Assembly: GCF_015767675.1 (NCBI RefSeq)
Contig: NZ_CP065218.1
Location: forward strand, 1,116,001-1,180,000
Reading direction: 5' to 3'
DNA length: 64,000 nucleotides
Origin: Vibrio navarrensis
GTDB lineage: Bacteria; Pseudomonadota; Gammaproteobacteria; Enterobacterales; Vibrionaceae
Below, piece by piece: positions 44,575 through 55,074 of this stretch (its first letter is position 1; each line of letters opens with the position of its first letter). The notes under the pieces are model-generated. The model saw nothing but the letters and a program-made list of their open reading frames with translations. It was not told the DNA's origin and ran no database searches. Both the position numbers and the translations under genes were made by a program.

Positions 44575-46176
44575 TTACATGCGAAAGATACCAAACTCAC
44601 TTTCAGGGATGGGCGCGCGCAGCGCAGCGCTCAGTGCATGGCCCAGTACATCGCGGGTTTCGACCGGATCCAAAATGCCGTCGTCCCATAATCTTGCGCT
44701 GGCGTAGTAGGGGCTGCCTTGGGTGTCGTACAGCTCGACAATCGAATCGCGAAACGCTTTGGCTTCCTCATCGGGCCAAGCTTCCTGCTGACGTGCTTTG
44801 ACTTCGCGCCGCACCTGCGTCAGTACCCCCGCCGCCTGTTCGCCGCCCATCACAGAAATACGCGCATTCGGCCACATCCACATCATGGTCGGATCGTACG
44901 CTCGCCCACACATGCCGTAGTTGCCCGCGCCGTAGGAGCCGCCAATGATCACGGTGAATTTCGGTACATCGGCACAGGCAACCGCCATTACTAGCTTGGC
45001 GCCGTGCTTGGCAATGCCTTCCGCTTCGACTTTTTTCCCCACCATAAATCCAGTGACGTTTTGCAAAAACAGCAACGGGATCTTGCGTTTGGCACAGAGC
45101 TCAATAAAGTGCGCCCCCTTTTGCGCCGATTCGGAAAACAGAATGCCGTTGTTGGCAACAATGCCAATGCGATGGCCGTGAAGTTGGGCAAAGCCGCACA
45201 CCAGTGAGCTGCCATACAGCGCTTTAAACTCATCAAACGCTGAATCGTCGACCAAACGGGCGATGATTTCGCGCACATCGAATGACAATCGCAGGTCGGC
45301 GTTAACGATGCCGTACATCTCTTTGGCATCGTAACGTGGCGGCAAGACATCGTGATTCACTGGAGAAGGGGACTGATTGGCGCTGGCAATCGCCTGACGT
45401 GCCAGCGCCAGCGCGTGCGCATCGTCCTGTGCATAGTAATCGGCCACGCCAGACTTTTTACAGTGCACATCCGCGCCGCCCAGCTCTTCATCAGTGACGA
45501 TTTCCCCGGTCGCGGCTTTCACCAGCGGCGGGCCCGCGAGAAAAATGGTCCCTTGCTGTTTGACGATGATCGCCACATCCGCCATCGCCGGAATGTACGC
45601 GCCGCCTGCGGTACACAGCCCCATCACCACGGCTATCTGCGGGATACCTTTTGCCGACATGCGCGCCTGATGATAAAAAATGCGGCCAAAATGGTCGCGA
45701 TCAGGAAACACTTCCGCCTGATGGGGCAGGTTTGCCCCGCCAGAGTCGACCAGATAGACGCAAGGCAGTTGGCAGCGCTCGGCAATTTGCTGCGCGCGCA
45801 GGTGCTTTTTCACGGTCAGAGGATAATAAGTACCGCCTTTGACCGCCGGATCGTTGGCGATCACCATGCAATCTATGCCGTGAATTTTGCCAATTCCGGC
45901 GACAACACCTGCGCAGGGGATGGCCTCATCGTACACTTGCCACGCGGCAAACTGGCCGATTTCGAGAAAAGTTGAGTCTGCATCGAGTAGGCGCTGCACG
46001 CGTTCGCGGACCGGAAGCTTGCCTTTTTGCCGCTGGCGTTCGATGGCTTTTTCTCCCGCGCCGAGTTTCAATGCTTCTCGGTGAGTGAGTAGCTGGTCCA
46101 CCAGTTCGCTCATGCGGGCAAAGTTCGCTTGGTACAAATCCGATTCGAGTTTGGTTTTGCTGGTAATGACTGCCAT
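44575..46176 (-). CDS. liuB: Methylcrotonoyl-CoA carboxylase carboxyltransferase (beta) subunit
   Basis: The carboxyltransferase half of 3-methylcrotonyl-CoA carboxylase in leucine degradation. The 533-residue protein has the acyl-CoA carboxyltransferase domains: [54 protein letters not shown] and [18 protein letters not shown], all standard for MCC-beta (about 535). Activity needs a biotin-bearing alpha subunit (LiuD), which is not in this operon or window. It lies 14 bp after liuA. Confidence 0.94.
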   Translation of the reverse strand: MAVITSKTKLESDLYQANFARMSELVDQLLTHREALKLGAGEKAIERQRQKGKLPVRERVQRLLDADSTFLEIGQFAAWQVYDEAIPCAGVVAGIGKIHGIDCMVIANDPAVKGGTYYPLTVKKHLRAQQIAERCQLPCVYLVDSGGANLPHQAEVFPDRDHFGRIFYHQARMSAKGIPQIAVVMGLCTAGGAYIPAMADVAIIVKQQGTIFLAGPPLVKAATGEIVTDEELGGADVHCKKSGVADYYAQDDAHALALARQAIASANQSPSPVNHDVLPPRYDAKEMYGIVNADLRLSFDVREIIARLVDDSAFDEFKALYGSSLVCGFAQLHGHRIGIVANNGILFSESAQKGAHFIELCAKRKIPLLFLQNVTGFMVGKKVEAEGIAKHGAKLVMAVACADVPKFTVIIGGSYGAGNYGMCGRAYDPTMMWMWPNARISVMGGEQAAGVLTQVRREVKARQQEAWPDEEAKAFRDSIVELYDTQGSPYYASARLWDDGILDPVETRDVLGHALSAALRAPIPESEFGIFRM

Positions 46177-46190
46177 TGTTTCTTGCCTCT

Positions 46191-47360
46191 TTAGCGCGAT
46201 TCTGCAAACAGCTCACGGCCAATCAGAATACGGCGGATCTCGGAAGTTCCCGCGCCAATTTCGTAGAGCTTGGCATCGCGCAGCAAACGACCTGCCGGGA
46301 ATTCGTTGATGTAGCCGTTGCCACCGAGCAGTTGAATCGCATCCAGTGCCATCTGCGTGGCGAGTTCGGCGGCGTATAAAATGGCGCCTGCGGAATCTTT
46401 GCGTGTCACTTCACCGCGATCGCACGCCGCCGCGACGGTATAGACATAAGCGCGCGCCGCGTTGCAGCGGGTGTACATGTCGGCGACTTTGGCTTGGACC
46501 AACTGAAACTCGCCAATCGCCTGACCAAACTGTTTGCGATCGTGCACATAGGGCAAAACCAGATCGAGACAGGCTTGCATAATGCCGAGCGGCCCAGCCG
46601 CGAGCACCACCCGTTCATAGTCAAGCCCGCTCATCAGCACTTCAACGCCGCGGTTGATTTCGCCCAGCACGTTCTCAGCCGGAACGCGGCAGTTTTCAAA
46701 CACCAGCTCGCAGGTGTTGGAGCCGCGCATGCCGAGTTTGTCGAGCTTTTGCGCATGGTGAAACCCGGGGAAATCACGCTCGACAATAAACGCGGTGATG
46801 CCGCGGGATTTGGCGCTCGGGTCAGTTTTTGCGTAGACGATAACAACGTTGGCGTCCGGGCCGTTAGTGATCCACATTTTGCTGCCGTTGAGCACAAAAT
46901 GGTCGTCATGGCGCTCCGCTTTCAGCTGCATGCTGACCACGTCCGAGCCGGCATTGGGTTCACTCATTGCCAGCGCGCCCACCCAAGAGCCATCAAGCAA
47001 TTTGGGCAGATACTTTTTGCGCTGCTCGGTTGTGCCATTACTAAACAGTTGGTTGACGCACAAATTGGAGTGCGCGCCGTAACTCAAAGCAACCGAGGCC
47101 GAGGCGCGGCTGATCTCTTCCATCGCGATTACGTGGGCGAGATAACCCATTTGCGCGCCGCCATCGCTTTCATCCACTGTGACGCCCAGCAAACCCATCT
47201 CGCCAAACAATGGCCATAGGTGATTAGGAAATTGGTTTTCCTTATCAATTTGCGCGGCGATCGGTGCGATATGCTCGCTGGCAAATGCGCTGACCTGCTC
47301 ACGCAGTAGTTCTAATGTTTCACCAAGCCCAAAGTTGAGCATCTGATACTGGCTGTTCAT
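46191..47360 (-). CDS. liuA: Isovaleryl-CoA dehydrogenase
   Basis: Oxidises isovaleryl-CoA to 3-methylcrotonyl-CoA, passing electrons to ETF. The 389-residue acyl-CoA dehydrogenase has [40 protein letters not shown] and the C-terminal [20 protein letters not shown]. The catalytic Glu of isovaleryl-CoA dehydrogenases is in the [16 protein letters not shown] segment, which is present and separates it from other family members. It is 62 bp after liuR. Confidence 0.94.
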   Translation of the reverse strand: MNSQYQMLNFGLGETLELLREQVSAFASEHIAPIAAQIDKENQFPNHLWPLFGEMGLLGVTVDESDGGAQMGYLAHVIAMEEISRASASVALSYGAHSNLCVNQLFSNGTTEQRKKYLPKLLDGSWVGALAMSEPNAGSDVVSMQLKAERHDDHFVLNGSKMWITNGPDANVVIVYAKTDPSAKSRGITAFIVERDFPGFHHAQKLDKLGMRGSNTCELVFENCRVPAENVLGEINRGVEVLMSGLDYERVVLAAGPLGIMQACLDLVLPYVHDRKQFGQAIGEFQLVQAKVADMYTRCNAARAYVYTVAAACDRGEVTRKDSAGAILYAAELATQMALDAIQLLGGNGYINEFPAGRLLRDAKLYEIGAGTSEIRRILIGRELFAESR

Positions 47361-47422
47361 AACACCTCCGTGTTCTCCTGTTTTGAGTGGTGCAGGAGAG
47401 GGGAACGAAAGGTAAAAATGCG

Positions 47423-47794
47423 TCAGCGAGCGCCTTTGAGCGCCAGTTCACAGCGCTCTTTTGCCGCATCCAGTTCACCCATCACCACGCCGATGTCGTC
47501 AAGTTGGCGCTGCAATAGCGCCTTCTTTTCATCGATGATGTTGAGCATTTTCACCAACTGTGTTTCACCTTGTTGAGCATCGTAAAGCTCAAACAATTCG
47601 CGAATCTCCGCCAGAGAGAAGCCCAAACGTTTGCCGCGCAGGATCAATTTCAAACGAATCTTGTCCCGGCGTGAGTAAACGCGCGCTGTGCCTCTGCGCT
47701 CTGGCTGTATTAATCCCATATCTTCGTAAAAGCGAATACTTCTGGTGGTAATCTCGAACTCTTTCGCGAGATCACTGATTTTAAAAGTTTCCAC
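47423..47794 (-). CDS. liuR: MerR-family regulator LiuR of branched-chain amino acid catabolism
   Basis: A 123-residue MerR regulator. The helix-turn-helix and wing are at about 3-50 ([38 protein letters not shown]), followed by a dimerising coiled coil and a short C-terminus. LiuR is the known leucine/valine catabolism regulator in gammaproteobacteria; the identity follows from heading liuABCE. Two candidate operators lie in the divergent promoter region at 47912-47957. Confidence 0.88.
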   Translation of the reverse strand: METFKISDLAKEFEITTRSIRFYEDMGLIQPERRGTARVYSRRDKIRLKLILRGKRLGFSLAEIRELFELYDAQQGETQLVKMLNIIDEKKALLQRQLDDIGVVMGELDAAKERCELALKGAR

Positions 47795-47911
47795 CTGGTC
47801 TCCTCCAACGGTTGGTTGTAGCTGTCCGACTTTCAGCGATGAGGAACGACGGTACTGTCAATCACCTGTTACAGTTCAGGTGAAAATTTATCGTTGTTGT
47901 TATTTTGTTTC

Positions 47912-47927
47912 TTTACGTTTACGTAAA
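47912..47927 (+). promoter_or_regulatory. LiuR operator in the thiolase-operon promoter
   Basis: TTTACGTTTACGTAAA overlaps the spacer of a plausible promoter: -35 TTTACG (47912-47917), a 19-bp spacer, and -10 TATGCT (47937-47942). A stretched 19-bp spacer with the operator inside is the hallmark of MerR-controlled promoters. It points toward the thiolase gene. Confidence 0.6.
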
Positions 47928-47941
47928 TGTTAGTGCTATGC

Positions 47942-47956
47942 TTACGTAAACGTCAA
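47942..47956 (-). promoter_or_regulatory. LiuR operator in the liuR promoter
   Basis: On the minus strand this reads TTGACGTTTACGTAA, nearly the same as the other site in the opposite direction. It includes a -35 TTGACG (47951-47956); with an 18-bp spacer the -10 would be TAACAT (47927-47932). It points toward liuR-liuABCE, so the two divergent operons each have one operator. Confidence 0.6.
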
Positions 47957-48085
47957 GAAACCACAGGGCGAAAAATCGCCGGGTTGAAATGACTAGACAG
48001 GGCATTGCCCGTCCGTCGCCGTATTCAGTTTTACCCGCATCGCTATCAATTTGTGGTCACCACTTTCGTCACAAGAGAACGAGAC

Positions 48086-49300
48086 ATGGAAAAAGCCATA
48101 TGGATAGTGTCGGCCAAACGAACCCCGCAAGGGCGGTTCCAAGGCGCACTCAAAGAGTATTCTGCTCCTCAGCTGGGCGGCTTTGCGATCAAAGCAGCAC
48201 TGAGCGCCACCAGCAAAGCAATTGAAAACGTCGATGAAGTGTTGATGGGTTGTGTGCTGCCCGCAGGCTGCGGACAAGCGCCTGCCCGTCAAGCGGCGCT
48301 CAATGCCGGGCTACCGCTTTCGGTGGGCGCGACCACGCTCAACAAAGTGTGCGGTTCTGGCATGAAAGCGGTGATGTTGGCACATGATCTGATCAAAGCG
48401 GGCAGTGCGCGATCGGTTATTGCTGGCGGAATGGAGAGTATGACCAATGCCCCGTACCTACTGAGCAATGCGCGTAGCGGCATGCGTATGGGCCATCAAA
48501 CCACGTTCGATCACATGTTTTATGATGGTTTGCAAGATGCCTATGAAGGCCATCTGATGGGTGTTTATGCGCAGCAGATCGCTGACAAGCTGCAATTTAC
48601 CCGTCAGCAGATGGATGAATGGGCAGCGCTCTCGGCCAAGCGTGCTTGGGAAGCGCAAGAGCAACAGCTGTTTGTCGCGGAGATGGCGCCGCTCGCCTTT
48701 GGTAAAAATGGCGAGCTGCTGGATTACGACGAGCATCCACGTTCGATCACACTTGAAAAGATCCCGTTACTCAAACCCGCCTTTGCCGAAGACGGCAGTG
48801 TCACGGCCGCTAACGCCAGCGCCATTGCTGATGGTGCCGCTGCGCTGCTGTTGATGGATGAAGGATCGGCCCGTTCACAAGGCTTAGAGCCACTCGCCAT
48901 TCTTCGCGGCCACAGCACCCATGCGAGAAAACCGGCCGAATTTACTTTAGCGCCGGTTTACGCCATCGAGCAACTGCTCTCCAAACTCGATTGGTCGAGC
49001 GACGAAGTGGATTTGTGGGAGATCAACGAAGCATTTGCCGTGGTGACGCAAATCGCCGTCAAACAACTTGGCTTGGAGATGGAAAAAGTCAACGTCAAAG
49101 GCGGAGCGTGCGCCTTAGGCCATCCTATCGGTGCCAGCGGGGCGCGCATTCTGGTCACGCTGATCCACAGTTTGCGCCAGTTGCAAGCGCTCGGCGTTGA
49201 TGGTGACCGCACCCAGCCCAAAGTGATGCGTGGTGTCGCCTCACTGTGCATCGGCGGCGGTGAAGCGACCGCTATCGGCATTGAGATCCCATTACCCTGA
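48086..49300 (+). CDS. Acetyl-CoA C-acyltransferase (thiolase)
   Basis: A 404-residue thiolase that can split 2-methylacetoacetyl-CoA or acetoacetyl-CoA with CoA. It has the nucleophile Cys in TLNKVCGSGMKAVMLAHD (about residue 89), the catalytic His in CALGHPIGASGARI, and the second Cys in ASLCIGGGEATAIG. ATG 48086 (ACGAGAC upstream) is preferred over an earlier in-frame codon. As first gene of the Val/Ile degradation set, it probably performs the last step of isoleucine breakdown and joins leucine-derived acetoacetate to acetyl-CoA. Confidence 0.9.
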   Translation: MEKAIWIVSAKRTPQGRFQGALKEYSAPQLGGFAIKAALSATSKAIENVDEVLMGCVLPAGCGQAPARQAALNAGLPLSVGATTLNKVCGSGMKAVMLAHDLIKAGSARSVIAGGMESMTNAPYLLSNARSGMRMGHQTTFDHMFYDGLQDAYEGHLMGVYAQQIADKLQFTRQQMDEWAALSAKRAWEAQEQQLFVAEMAPLAFGKNGELLDYDEHPRSITLEKIPLLKPAFAEDGSVTAANASAIADGAAALLLMDEGSARSQGLEPLAILRGHSTHARKPAEFTLAPVYAIEQLLSKLDWSSDEVDLWEINEAFAVVTQIAVKQLGLEMEKVNVKGGACALGHPIGASGARILVTLIHSLRQLQALGVDGDRTQPKVMRGVASLCIGGGEATAIGIEIPLP

Positions 49301-49389
49301 AGACCAATCACCCACATCGTGAAACTGAATGCGCTGGACGATAAAGCCATTACTCGCGTGCAGCGCCTAACACTGACAAGGACAACGTT

Positions 49390-50883
49390 ATGCTAAACCC
49401 GGTTCCTTTATTGATTGATGGCGAATTTCGTCAGTCGGCCACCACCGAATGGTTAGAGGTCACTAATCCTGCGACCAATGAGGTGATCGCCTCGCTGCCT
49501 TGCGCCAGCGACGCAGAGATGCAACAAGCGGTTGCCAGCGCAGCAGAGGCTTTTCAAACTTGGAAACACGTCGCACTGCCTGAGCGCGCTCGTCTGATGC
49601 TACGTTATCAACATCTGCTCAAAGAACATCATGATTCGCTAGCGCAGACCCTGTCTCAAGAGACAGGTAAAACGCTGGCTGACGCGAAAGGCGATGTGTG
49701 GCGCGGCATCGAAGTAGTGGAGCAGGCGGCCAATATTGCCAGCAATATGATGGGCGAAATGGTAGAAAACGTTGCGACCGACATCGACACCTACTCGGTG
49801 ATCCAACCGCTCGGTGTGTGTTGCGGCATTACCCCGTTTAACTTTCCGGCCATGATCCCGCTGTGGATGTTCCCGCTGGCGATTGCCGCTGGCAACACGT
49901 TTGTCCTTAAACCCTCCGAGCAAGTGCCGCTCACTTCCATGCGTTTGGCCGAGCTGTTTGCGCAGGCTGGCGCACCGAAAGGCGTATTGCAAATCGTACA
50001 CGGGCGAAAAGCGCAGGTCGATTTTCTGCTGCAACATCCAGAGATCAAAACCATCTCTTTTGTCGGTTCGGTGAAGGTGGCGCAGTACATTTATCAGCAA
50101 GGCACGCAGCATTTTAAACGGGTACAAGCGTTTGCTGGGGCGAAAAACCATATGGTGGTGATGCCAGATGCCAACAAAGATCAAGTGATCAATAACTTAG
50201 TCGGAGCCTCGGTCGGCGCAGCCGGTCAGCGCTGCATGGCGATTTCGGTCGCGGTGCTGGTGGGCGGGGCGAAAGCGTGGCTTCCTGAGCTAAAAGCGGC
50301 GATGAGTCGCGTTCAGCCCGGCGCGTGGAACGACAGTGATGCCGCTTATGGACCGCTGATCAGCCCCCAAGCGAAAGATCGGGTGCATCGCCTGATCCAA
50401 GAGGGCATCGACCAAGGTGCCGTGTGTGAGCTGGATGGGCGGAACTGCCAAGTTACCGGTTTGCCAAATGGCAACTGGGTTGGCCCGACGCTGTTTAGCG
50501 GCGTGAATACCGAGATGAGCATTTATCGCGAAGAGATTTTCGGCCCCGTATTGGTCTGCCTTGAAGCCGACTCGCTCGAAGAGGCGATCGAGCTTATCAA
50601 CCGCAACCCTTATGGCAACGGCACTTCGATTTTCACCGCCAATGGTGCGGCGGCGCGCAAGTTCCAGCATGAGATTCAGGTGGGGCAAGTGGGGATCAAC
50701 GTACCGATCCCGGTGCCTTTACCCTTCTTCTCCTTTACTGGTTGGCGCGGCAGTTTCTACGGCGATCTGCACGCTTACGGCAAACAGGCGGTGCGCTTTT
50801 TCACCGAAACCAAAACCGTCACCGCGCGTTGGTTCGATGACGACATTCCAAGCGGTCCGAATCTGACCATCAACTTGAGATAA
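49390..50883 (+). CDS. mmsA: CoA-acylating methylmalonate-semialdehyde dehydrogenase
   Basis: Converts methylmalonate semialdehyde to propionyl-CoA in valine degradation. The 497-residue aldehyde dehydrogenase has [35 protein letters not shown] and the catalytic Cys in [17 protein letters not shown], whose CMA context is typical of MmsA, and [20 protein letters not shown] near the end. It lies about 89 bp after the thiolase gene. Confidence 0.95.
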   Translation: MLNPVPLLIDGEFRQSATTEWLEVTNPATNEVIASLPCASDAEMQQAVASAAEAFQTWKHVALPERARLMLRYQHLLKEHHDSLAQTLSQETGKTLADAKGDVWRGIEVVEQAANIASNMMGEMVENVATDIDTYSVIQPLGVCCGITPFNFPAMIPLWMFPLAIAAGNTFVLKPSEQVPLTSMRLAELFAQAGAPKGVLQIVHGRKAQVDFLLQHPEIKTISFVGSVKVAQYIYQQGTQHFKRVQAFAGAKNHMVVMPDANKDQVINNLVGASVGAAGQRCMAISVAVLVGGAKAWLPELKAAMSRVQPGAWNDSDAAYGPLISPQAKDRVHRLIQEGIDQGAVCELDGRNCQVTGLPNGNWVGPTLFSGVNTEMSIYREEIFGPVLVCLEADSLEEAIELINRNPYGNGTSIFTANGAAARKFQHEIQVGQVGINVPIPVPLPFFSFTGWRGSFYGDLHAYGKQAVRFFTETKTVTARWFDDDIPSGPNLTINLR

Positions 50884-50912
50884 CCCTTAGCCTGTCAAAC
50901 TGGGAGTTCGCT

Positions 50913-52067
50913 ATGGATTTTGAACTGAATGAAGAACAACGCGCGTTTGCCGATACGGCGAGTGAATTTGCGAAAGCACGTTTAGCCCCGATGGCGGCTA
51001 AGTGGGATGAAGAACACATCTTCCCTAAAGAGGTGCTGCGCGAGGCGGGTGATCTTGGCTTTTTGTCACTGTATACCCCTGAAGAACAGGGTGGGCTCGG
51101 TTTGAGTCGCCTTGATGCTTCGATCATTTTCGAGCAGTTGGCGATGGGGTGCACCTCGACCACTGCCTTTATGACCATCCACAACATGGTCACTTGGATG
51201 GTGGCCAGTTTTGCCAGTGATGAAGCCAAAACGCAGTTTTGCCCCAAGTTGGTCACGGGGGAATGGCTGGGCTCTTACTGTCTCACCGAACCGAATGCCG
51301 GATCGGATGCGGCATCGCTCACCACGAGCGCGCAAAAGCACGGCGATCACTATCTGTTGAGCGGGAGCAAAGCGTTTATCTCGGGTGCAGGCGATACCGA
51401 TGTACTGGTGGTGATGGCGCGCACAGGCGAAGCGGGTGCGAAAGGCATCTCTGCGTTTGTCATTCCAGCCAACGCAGAAGGGATCAGCTACGGGCGCAAA
51501 GAGCCGAAAATGGGCTGGAACAGCCAGCCGACCCGCTCAGTCACTTTTGATAAGGTCAAAGTGCCGCTCACCGCGCTGCTTGGCGAAGAAGGGCAAGGCT
51601 TTACTTTTGCGATGAAAGGGCTAGATGGTGGGCGCATCAACATCGCCACCTGCTCACTGGGTACGGCGCAGCAAGCGCTCAATCAAGCGACGCAATACCT
51701 GCAAGAGCGCAAGCAGTTTGGCAAAAATCTGGCGCAATTTCAGGGGCTGCAATTTAAGCTCGCGGACATGGCAACTGAGCTTGTTGCTGCGCGCCAACTG
51801 GTGCGCTATGCGGCAAGCAAACTTGATCGCAGCGATGCAGAGGCCACGGCTTACTGCGCGATGGCGAAACGCTTTGCGACGGATGTCGGTTTTCAGGTGT
51901 GCGACGCAGCACTGCAACTTTATGGTGGCTACGGTTACATCAAAGAGTATCCGCTGGAGCGCCATTTTCGCGATGTTCGGGTGCACCAAATTCTCGAAGG
52001 GACCAATGAAATCATGCGGTTAATTGTTGCCCGTCGGCTTTTGCATGAAGGTGCGGAGCTTCTGTAA
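50913..52067 (+). CDS. Acyl-CoA dehydrogenase (probably isobutyryl-CoA dehydrogenase)
   Basis: A 384-residue FAD enzyme that should oxidise isobutyryl-CoA or 2-methylbutyryl-CoA, giving electrons to ETF. It has YCLTEPNAGSDAASLTTSAQ, FISGAGDTDVLVVMARTGE, the FAD loop RKQFGKNLAQFQGLQFKLAD, and the catalytic Glu in RVHQILEGTNEIMRLIVARR. Substrate is assigned from its operon between mmsA and the hydratase. Confidence 0.92.
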   Translation: MDFELNEEQRAFADTASEFAKARLAPMAAKWDEEHIFPKEVLREAGDLGFLSLYTPEEQGGLGLSRLDASIIFEQLAMGCTSTTAFMTIHNMVTWMVASFASDEAKTQFCPKLVTGEWLGSYCLTEPNAGSDAASLTTSAQKHGDHYLLSGSKAFISGAGDTDVLVVMARTGEAGAKGISAFVIPANAEGISYGRKEPKMGWNSQPTRSVTFDKVKVPLTALLGEEGQGFTFAMKGLDGGRINIATCSLGTAQQALNQATQYLQERKQFGKNLAQFQGLQFKLADMATELVAARQLVRYAASKLDRSDAEATAYCAMAKRFATDVGFQVCDAALQLYGGYGYIKEYPLERHFRDVRVHQILEGTNEIMRLIVARRLLHEGAELL

Positions 52068-52103
52068 GCCATTAACCTCAACCCATTTTGCTAAGGAATT
52101 GTG

Positions 52104-52928
52104 ATGACTTCAGAAAAATATTCACCCCAATCGGCCGCACCGGATGCTGCGGCAGAAGCGGCGATTGGCTTTCATCTCCATCACCATGTGGCGGTGGTGA
52201 CGATGAACAATCCGCCCGCCAATACTTGGACCGAGCAAAGTTTGCAGCAGCTCAAAACCCTCGTGCAGTCACTCAACCTCAATAATGAAGTATATGCCTT
52301 AGTGATAACGGGAAAAGGGGAGAAGTTTTTCTCGGCTGGCGCGGATCTCAAGCTGTTTGCCGATGGCGATAAAGCGCGCGCGCTGAAAATGGCGCGCCTG
52401 TTTGGTCAGGCGTTTGAAACCTTGTCGGCATTTCGTGGCGTGTCGATTGCGGCCATCAACGGATACGCCATGGGCGGTGGCCTTGAGGCGGCGCTCGCCT
52501 GTGACATTCGTATTGCTGAAGAGCAAGCGGTGATGGCACTGCCTGAAGCCAAAGTGGGCTTGCTGCCCTGTGCGGGCGGGACGCAAAATCTGACCGCTTT
52601 GGTGGGCGAAGGGTGGGCTAAGCGGGTGATTTTGTGCGGCGAACAGCTCAGCGCCGCCAAAGCGCACCAGATTGGTTTAGTCGAAGAGGTGGTTGCTAAA
52701 GGCGACGCGCTCAATCGTGCGATTGCCATGGCTGAATCGGTCGCCAATCAGTCGCCTTCTGCCGTGGCCGCGTGTAAAAAGCTCATCCAGCAAACGCGTT
52801 TTGCACCGCTGGCTCAGGGGCTGATTAAAGAGCGCGAATACTTTCTTGATCTGTTCGATACTGAAGATCAGACCGAAGGCGTGCAGGCATTTTTACAAAA
52901 GCGTCCACCCGTATGGAAAAACCGCTGA
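52104..52928 (+). CDS. Enoyl-CoA hydratase of the valine/isoleucine pathway
   Basis: A crotonase-fold protein of 274 residues that should hydrate methacrylyl-CoA or tiglyl-CoA. It has FFSAGADLKLFADGDK, NGYAMGGGLEAALACDIRIA and the Glu-containing LPEAKVGLLPCAGGTQNL. The first 20 residues are an extra, low-complexity stretch (QSAAPDAAAEAAIG). ATG 52104 with AAGGA six bases upstream is preferred over the adjacent GTG 52101. It follows the dehydrogenase by 36 bp. Confidence 0.9.
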   Translation: MTSEKYSPQSAAPDAAAEAAIGFHLHHHVAVVTMNNPPANTWTEQSLQQLKTLVQSLNLNNEVYALVITGKGEKFFSAGADLKLFADGDKARALKMARLFGQAFETLSAFRGVSIAAINGYAMGGGLEAALACDIRIAEEQAVMALPEAKVGLLPCAGGTQNLTALVGEGWAKRVILCGEQLSAAKAHQIGLVEEVVAKGDALNRAIAMAESVANQSPSAVAACKKLIQQTRFAPLAQGLIKEREYFLDLFDTEDQTEGVQAFLQKRPPVWKNR

Positions 52929-52964
52929 GCTGCGCCGGGGAGTGTGTAAACCCAAGGAGGCACT

Positions 52965-54098
52965 ATGACAGGCCAAGTTATTTTTACCGAGCGACCTTGC
53001 AGTGAAGGCGAGTGCAAAATCGCCATCGCAACGCTCGACAATACCGCATCGCTCAATGCCCTGACTTACCCTATGTTGGAGCAACTGAACCAACAGCTAG
53101 AACGCTGGCATGAAGACGACAGCATAGTGTGCGTGTTTCTCGAAGGCGCGGGCGAGAAAGCGTTTTGTGCAGGCGGCGATGTGCGCGCCATGTACCAAGT
53201 GATGGAAAGTGAGCCGAAGGCGTCCATTTCGCGCTTTCTCACAGATTATTTCACCTTGGAGTATCGCTGCGACTATCTGATTCACACCTACACTAAGCCG
53301 ATCATCGGTTGGGGACGAGGCATTGTCATGGGCGGTGGCATGGGGCTTTTCATGGGCACCAGCCACAAAGTGGTGACACCAGAGTCGCGTTTGGCGATGC
53401 CGGAAATCAGCATTGGGCTTTACCCGGATGTCGGTGCGACATGGTTTCTCAACCGTCTTGAGCCGGGCATCGGGCTGTTTCTCGGTTTGACTGGAGTGAT
53501 GGTTAATGCCAGTGACGCATTGTCTGTCCACTTTGCCGATCATCTGCTGCTCGCCAAAGAGCGCGATGGCTTGCTGGAACAGTTGCAGCATGCCTCGTGG
53601 TCTACCGCCGAAGATCATTACGAAGTGGTCACTGAGCTACTGGAAAATCTCGCTCAGCAGGCTGATGACCAGCGACCAGTGCAACAGTTGATGCCGCATT
53701 TTGATGCGATTCAACAGGCCTGCTTGCAAGACGAGCTGCAAAGCGCGGTGCAAGCTGTTATGACGTTACCTTCCAGCCCTTGGCTTGATCGCGCCAAGCA
53801 GAACTTGGCAGAGGGCAGCGCTATTAGCGCGCACATTTGTCACCGACAGATGACGCACTACAGCGAGCTGTCATTAGCCGACTGTTTCCGTTTGGAGCTT
53901 GGCGTCTCAGTGCAATGTGGCTTACTTGGCGAGTTTCGTGAAGGAGTACGAGCGAGGCTAATCGATAAAGACGGCCAGCCAAACTGGCTGTTCAACAATG
54001 TTGCCGATGTCGATAGCAGCGTGATTGATGCTTTGTTTACTTCACTGTGGCCAGAGCAAGCGCACCCGTTGGTCAGTTTAGGCAAACATGGCCTTTGA
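52965..54098 (+). CDS. 3-hydroxyisobutyryl-CoA hydrolase
   Basis: Releases CoA from 3-hydroxyisobutyryl-CoA, a step unique to valine degradation. The 377-residue crotonase-family protein is longer than the hydratases, as expected. It has GAGEKAFCAGGDVRAMYQ, GRGIVMGGGMGLFMGTSHK and the Glu/Asp-containing MPEISIGLYPDVGATWFLNR, typical of HIBCH. An AGGAGG ribosome site precedes ATG 52965. Confidence 0.94.
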   Translation: MTGQVIFTERPCSEGECKIAIATLDNTASLNALTYPMLEQLNQQLERWHEDDSIVCVFLEGAGEKAFCAGGDVRAMYQVMESEPKASISRFLTDYFTLEYRCDYLIHTYTKPIIGWGRGIVMGGGMGLFMGTSHKVVTPESRLAMPEISIGLYPDVGATWFLNRLEPGIGLFLGLTGVMVNASDALSVHFADHLLLAKERDGLLEQLQHASWSTAEDHYEVVTELLENLAQQADDQRPVQQLMPHFDAIQQACLQDELQSAVQAVMTLPSSPWLDRAKQNLAEGSAISAHICHRQMTHYSELSLADCFRLELGVSVQCGLLGEFREGVRARLIDKDGQPNWLFNNVADVDSSVIDALFTSLWPEQAHPLVSLGKHGL

Positions 54099-54138
54099 GC
54101 CTGTGAAAAATCAACCATAAAGAGTTAGGAGGAGTCAC

Positions 54139-55044
54139 ATGAACCAAGTGGCATTTATTGGTCTTGGCAATATGGGCTCGCCGATGGCGGCGAACTTAAT
54201 CAAAGCGGGTTGCACGCTGCGCGTGTTCGACCTCAATCAAGCGGCGATGGCAACACTGGCTGAACTGGGCGCAACCACGTGCGAGTCTATCGAGCAAGCA
54301 GTGCAGGGCGTAGACACGGTGATCACCATGTTGCCTGCTGGCGAGCACGTTCGCTCGGTTTATCTGGGTGATCATCAAGGCAATGCTGGGCTGCTCACTT
54401 TGCTTGCGCCAAAAACGCTGCTGATTGACTCCTCCACCATCGATCCCCAATCGGCAAAAACGGTGGCCGCCGAGGCGCAAAAGCAGGGGCTGGAATTTGT
54501 CGACGCGCCAGTTTCCGGTGGTGTGGCAGGCGCGCAGGCGGGGACGCTCACCTTCATCGTTGGTGGCACGCAAGCGGCGTTTGACAAGGCGCAAACCATT
54601 CTTCAGCACATGGGCAAAAATATCTTTCACGCTGGCGGTGCAGGCGACGGGCAAATGGCGAAAATCTGTAACAACCTGATGCTGGGTATTTTGATGTCTG
54701 GAACTTGTGAAGCGCTGAGTTTGGGAATAGATAACGGTCTCGATCCCAAAGTGCTGTCCAACATCATGCTGCAAAGCTCCGGTCGCAACTGGGCGTTAGA
54801 GCTCTACAATCCATGCCCCGGCGTGATGGAAAACGCGCCCGCGAGCAAGCAGTATCAACCCGGCTTTACCAGTCGCTTGATGGTGAAAGATCTCGGTTTG
54901 GGACTGGATGCCGCCTCTCAAAGTCACTCCTCCGTACCAATGGGCGCTTTGGCGCGCAACCTGTTCGCTTTTCATAATGCTGCTGGTAACGGCGAGTTGG
55001 ATTTCTCCAGTCTGTTTCAGTTTTACGCCAAACAAACGCGCTGA
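54139..55044 (+). CDS. mmsB: 3-hydroxyisobutyrate dehydrogenase
   Basis: Oxidises 3-hydroxyisobutyrate to methylmalonate semialdehyde with NAD. The 301-residue protein has the Rossmann start FIGLGNMGSPMAANLIKAG, the substrate-binding FVDAPVSGGVAGAQAGTLTF and the catalytic Lys in GQMAKICNNLMLGI. Its product is the MmsA substrate. GGAGGAGTC lies before the start. Confidence 0.96.
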   Translation: MNQVAFIGLGNMGSPMAANLIKAGCTLRVFDLNQAAMATLAELGATTCESIEQAVQGVDTVITMLPAGEHVRSVYLGDHQGNAGLLTLLAPKTLLIDSSTIDPQSAKTVAAEAQKQGLEFVDAPVSGGVAGAQAGTLTFIVGGTQAAFDKAQTILQHMGKNIFHAGGAGDGQMAKICNNLMLGILMSGTCEALSLGIDNGLDPKVLSNIMLQSSGRNWALELYNPCPGVMENAPASKQYQPGFTSRLMVKDLGLGLDAASQSHSSVPMGALARNLFAFHNAAGNGELDFSSLFQFYAKQTR

Positions 55045-55074
55045 TGCGCCTTAATCAACACCAGGAGAGGAAAG

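Noticed and set aside
45352..45975. Long plus-strand open frames opposite liuB and liuA
   Set aside because: They are antisense to clear carboxylase and dehydrogenase genes and show no protein motifs.
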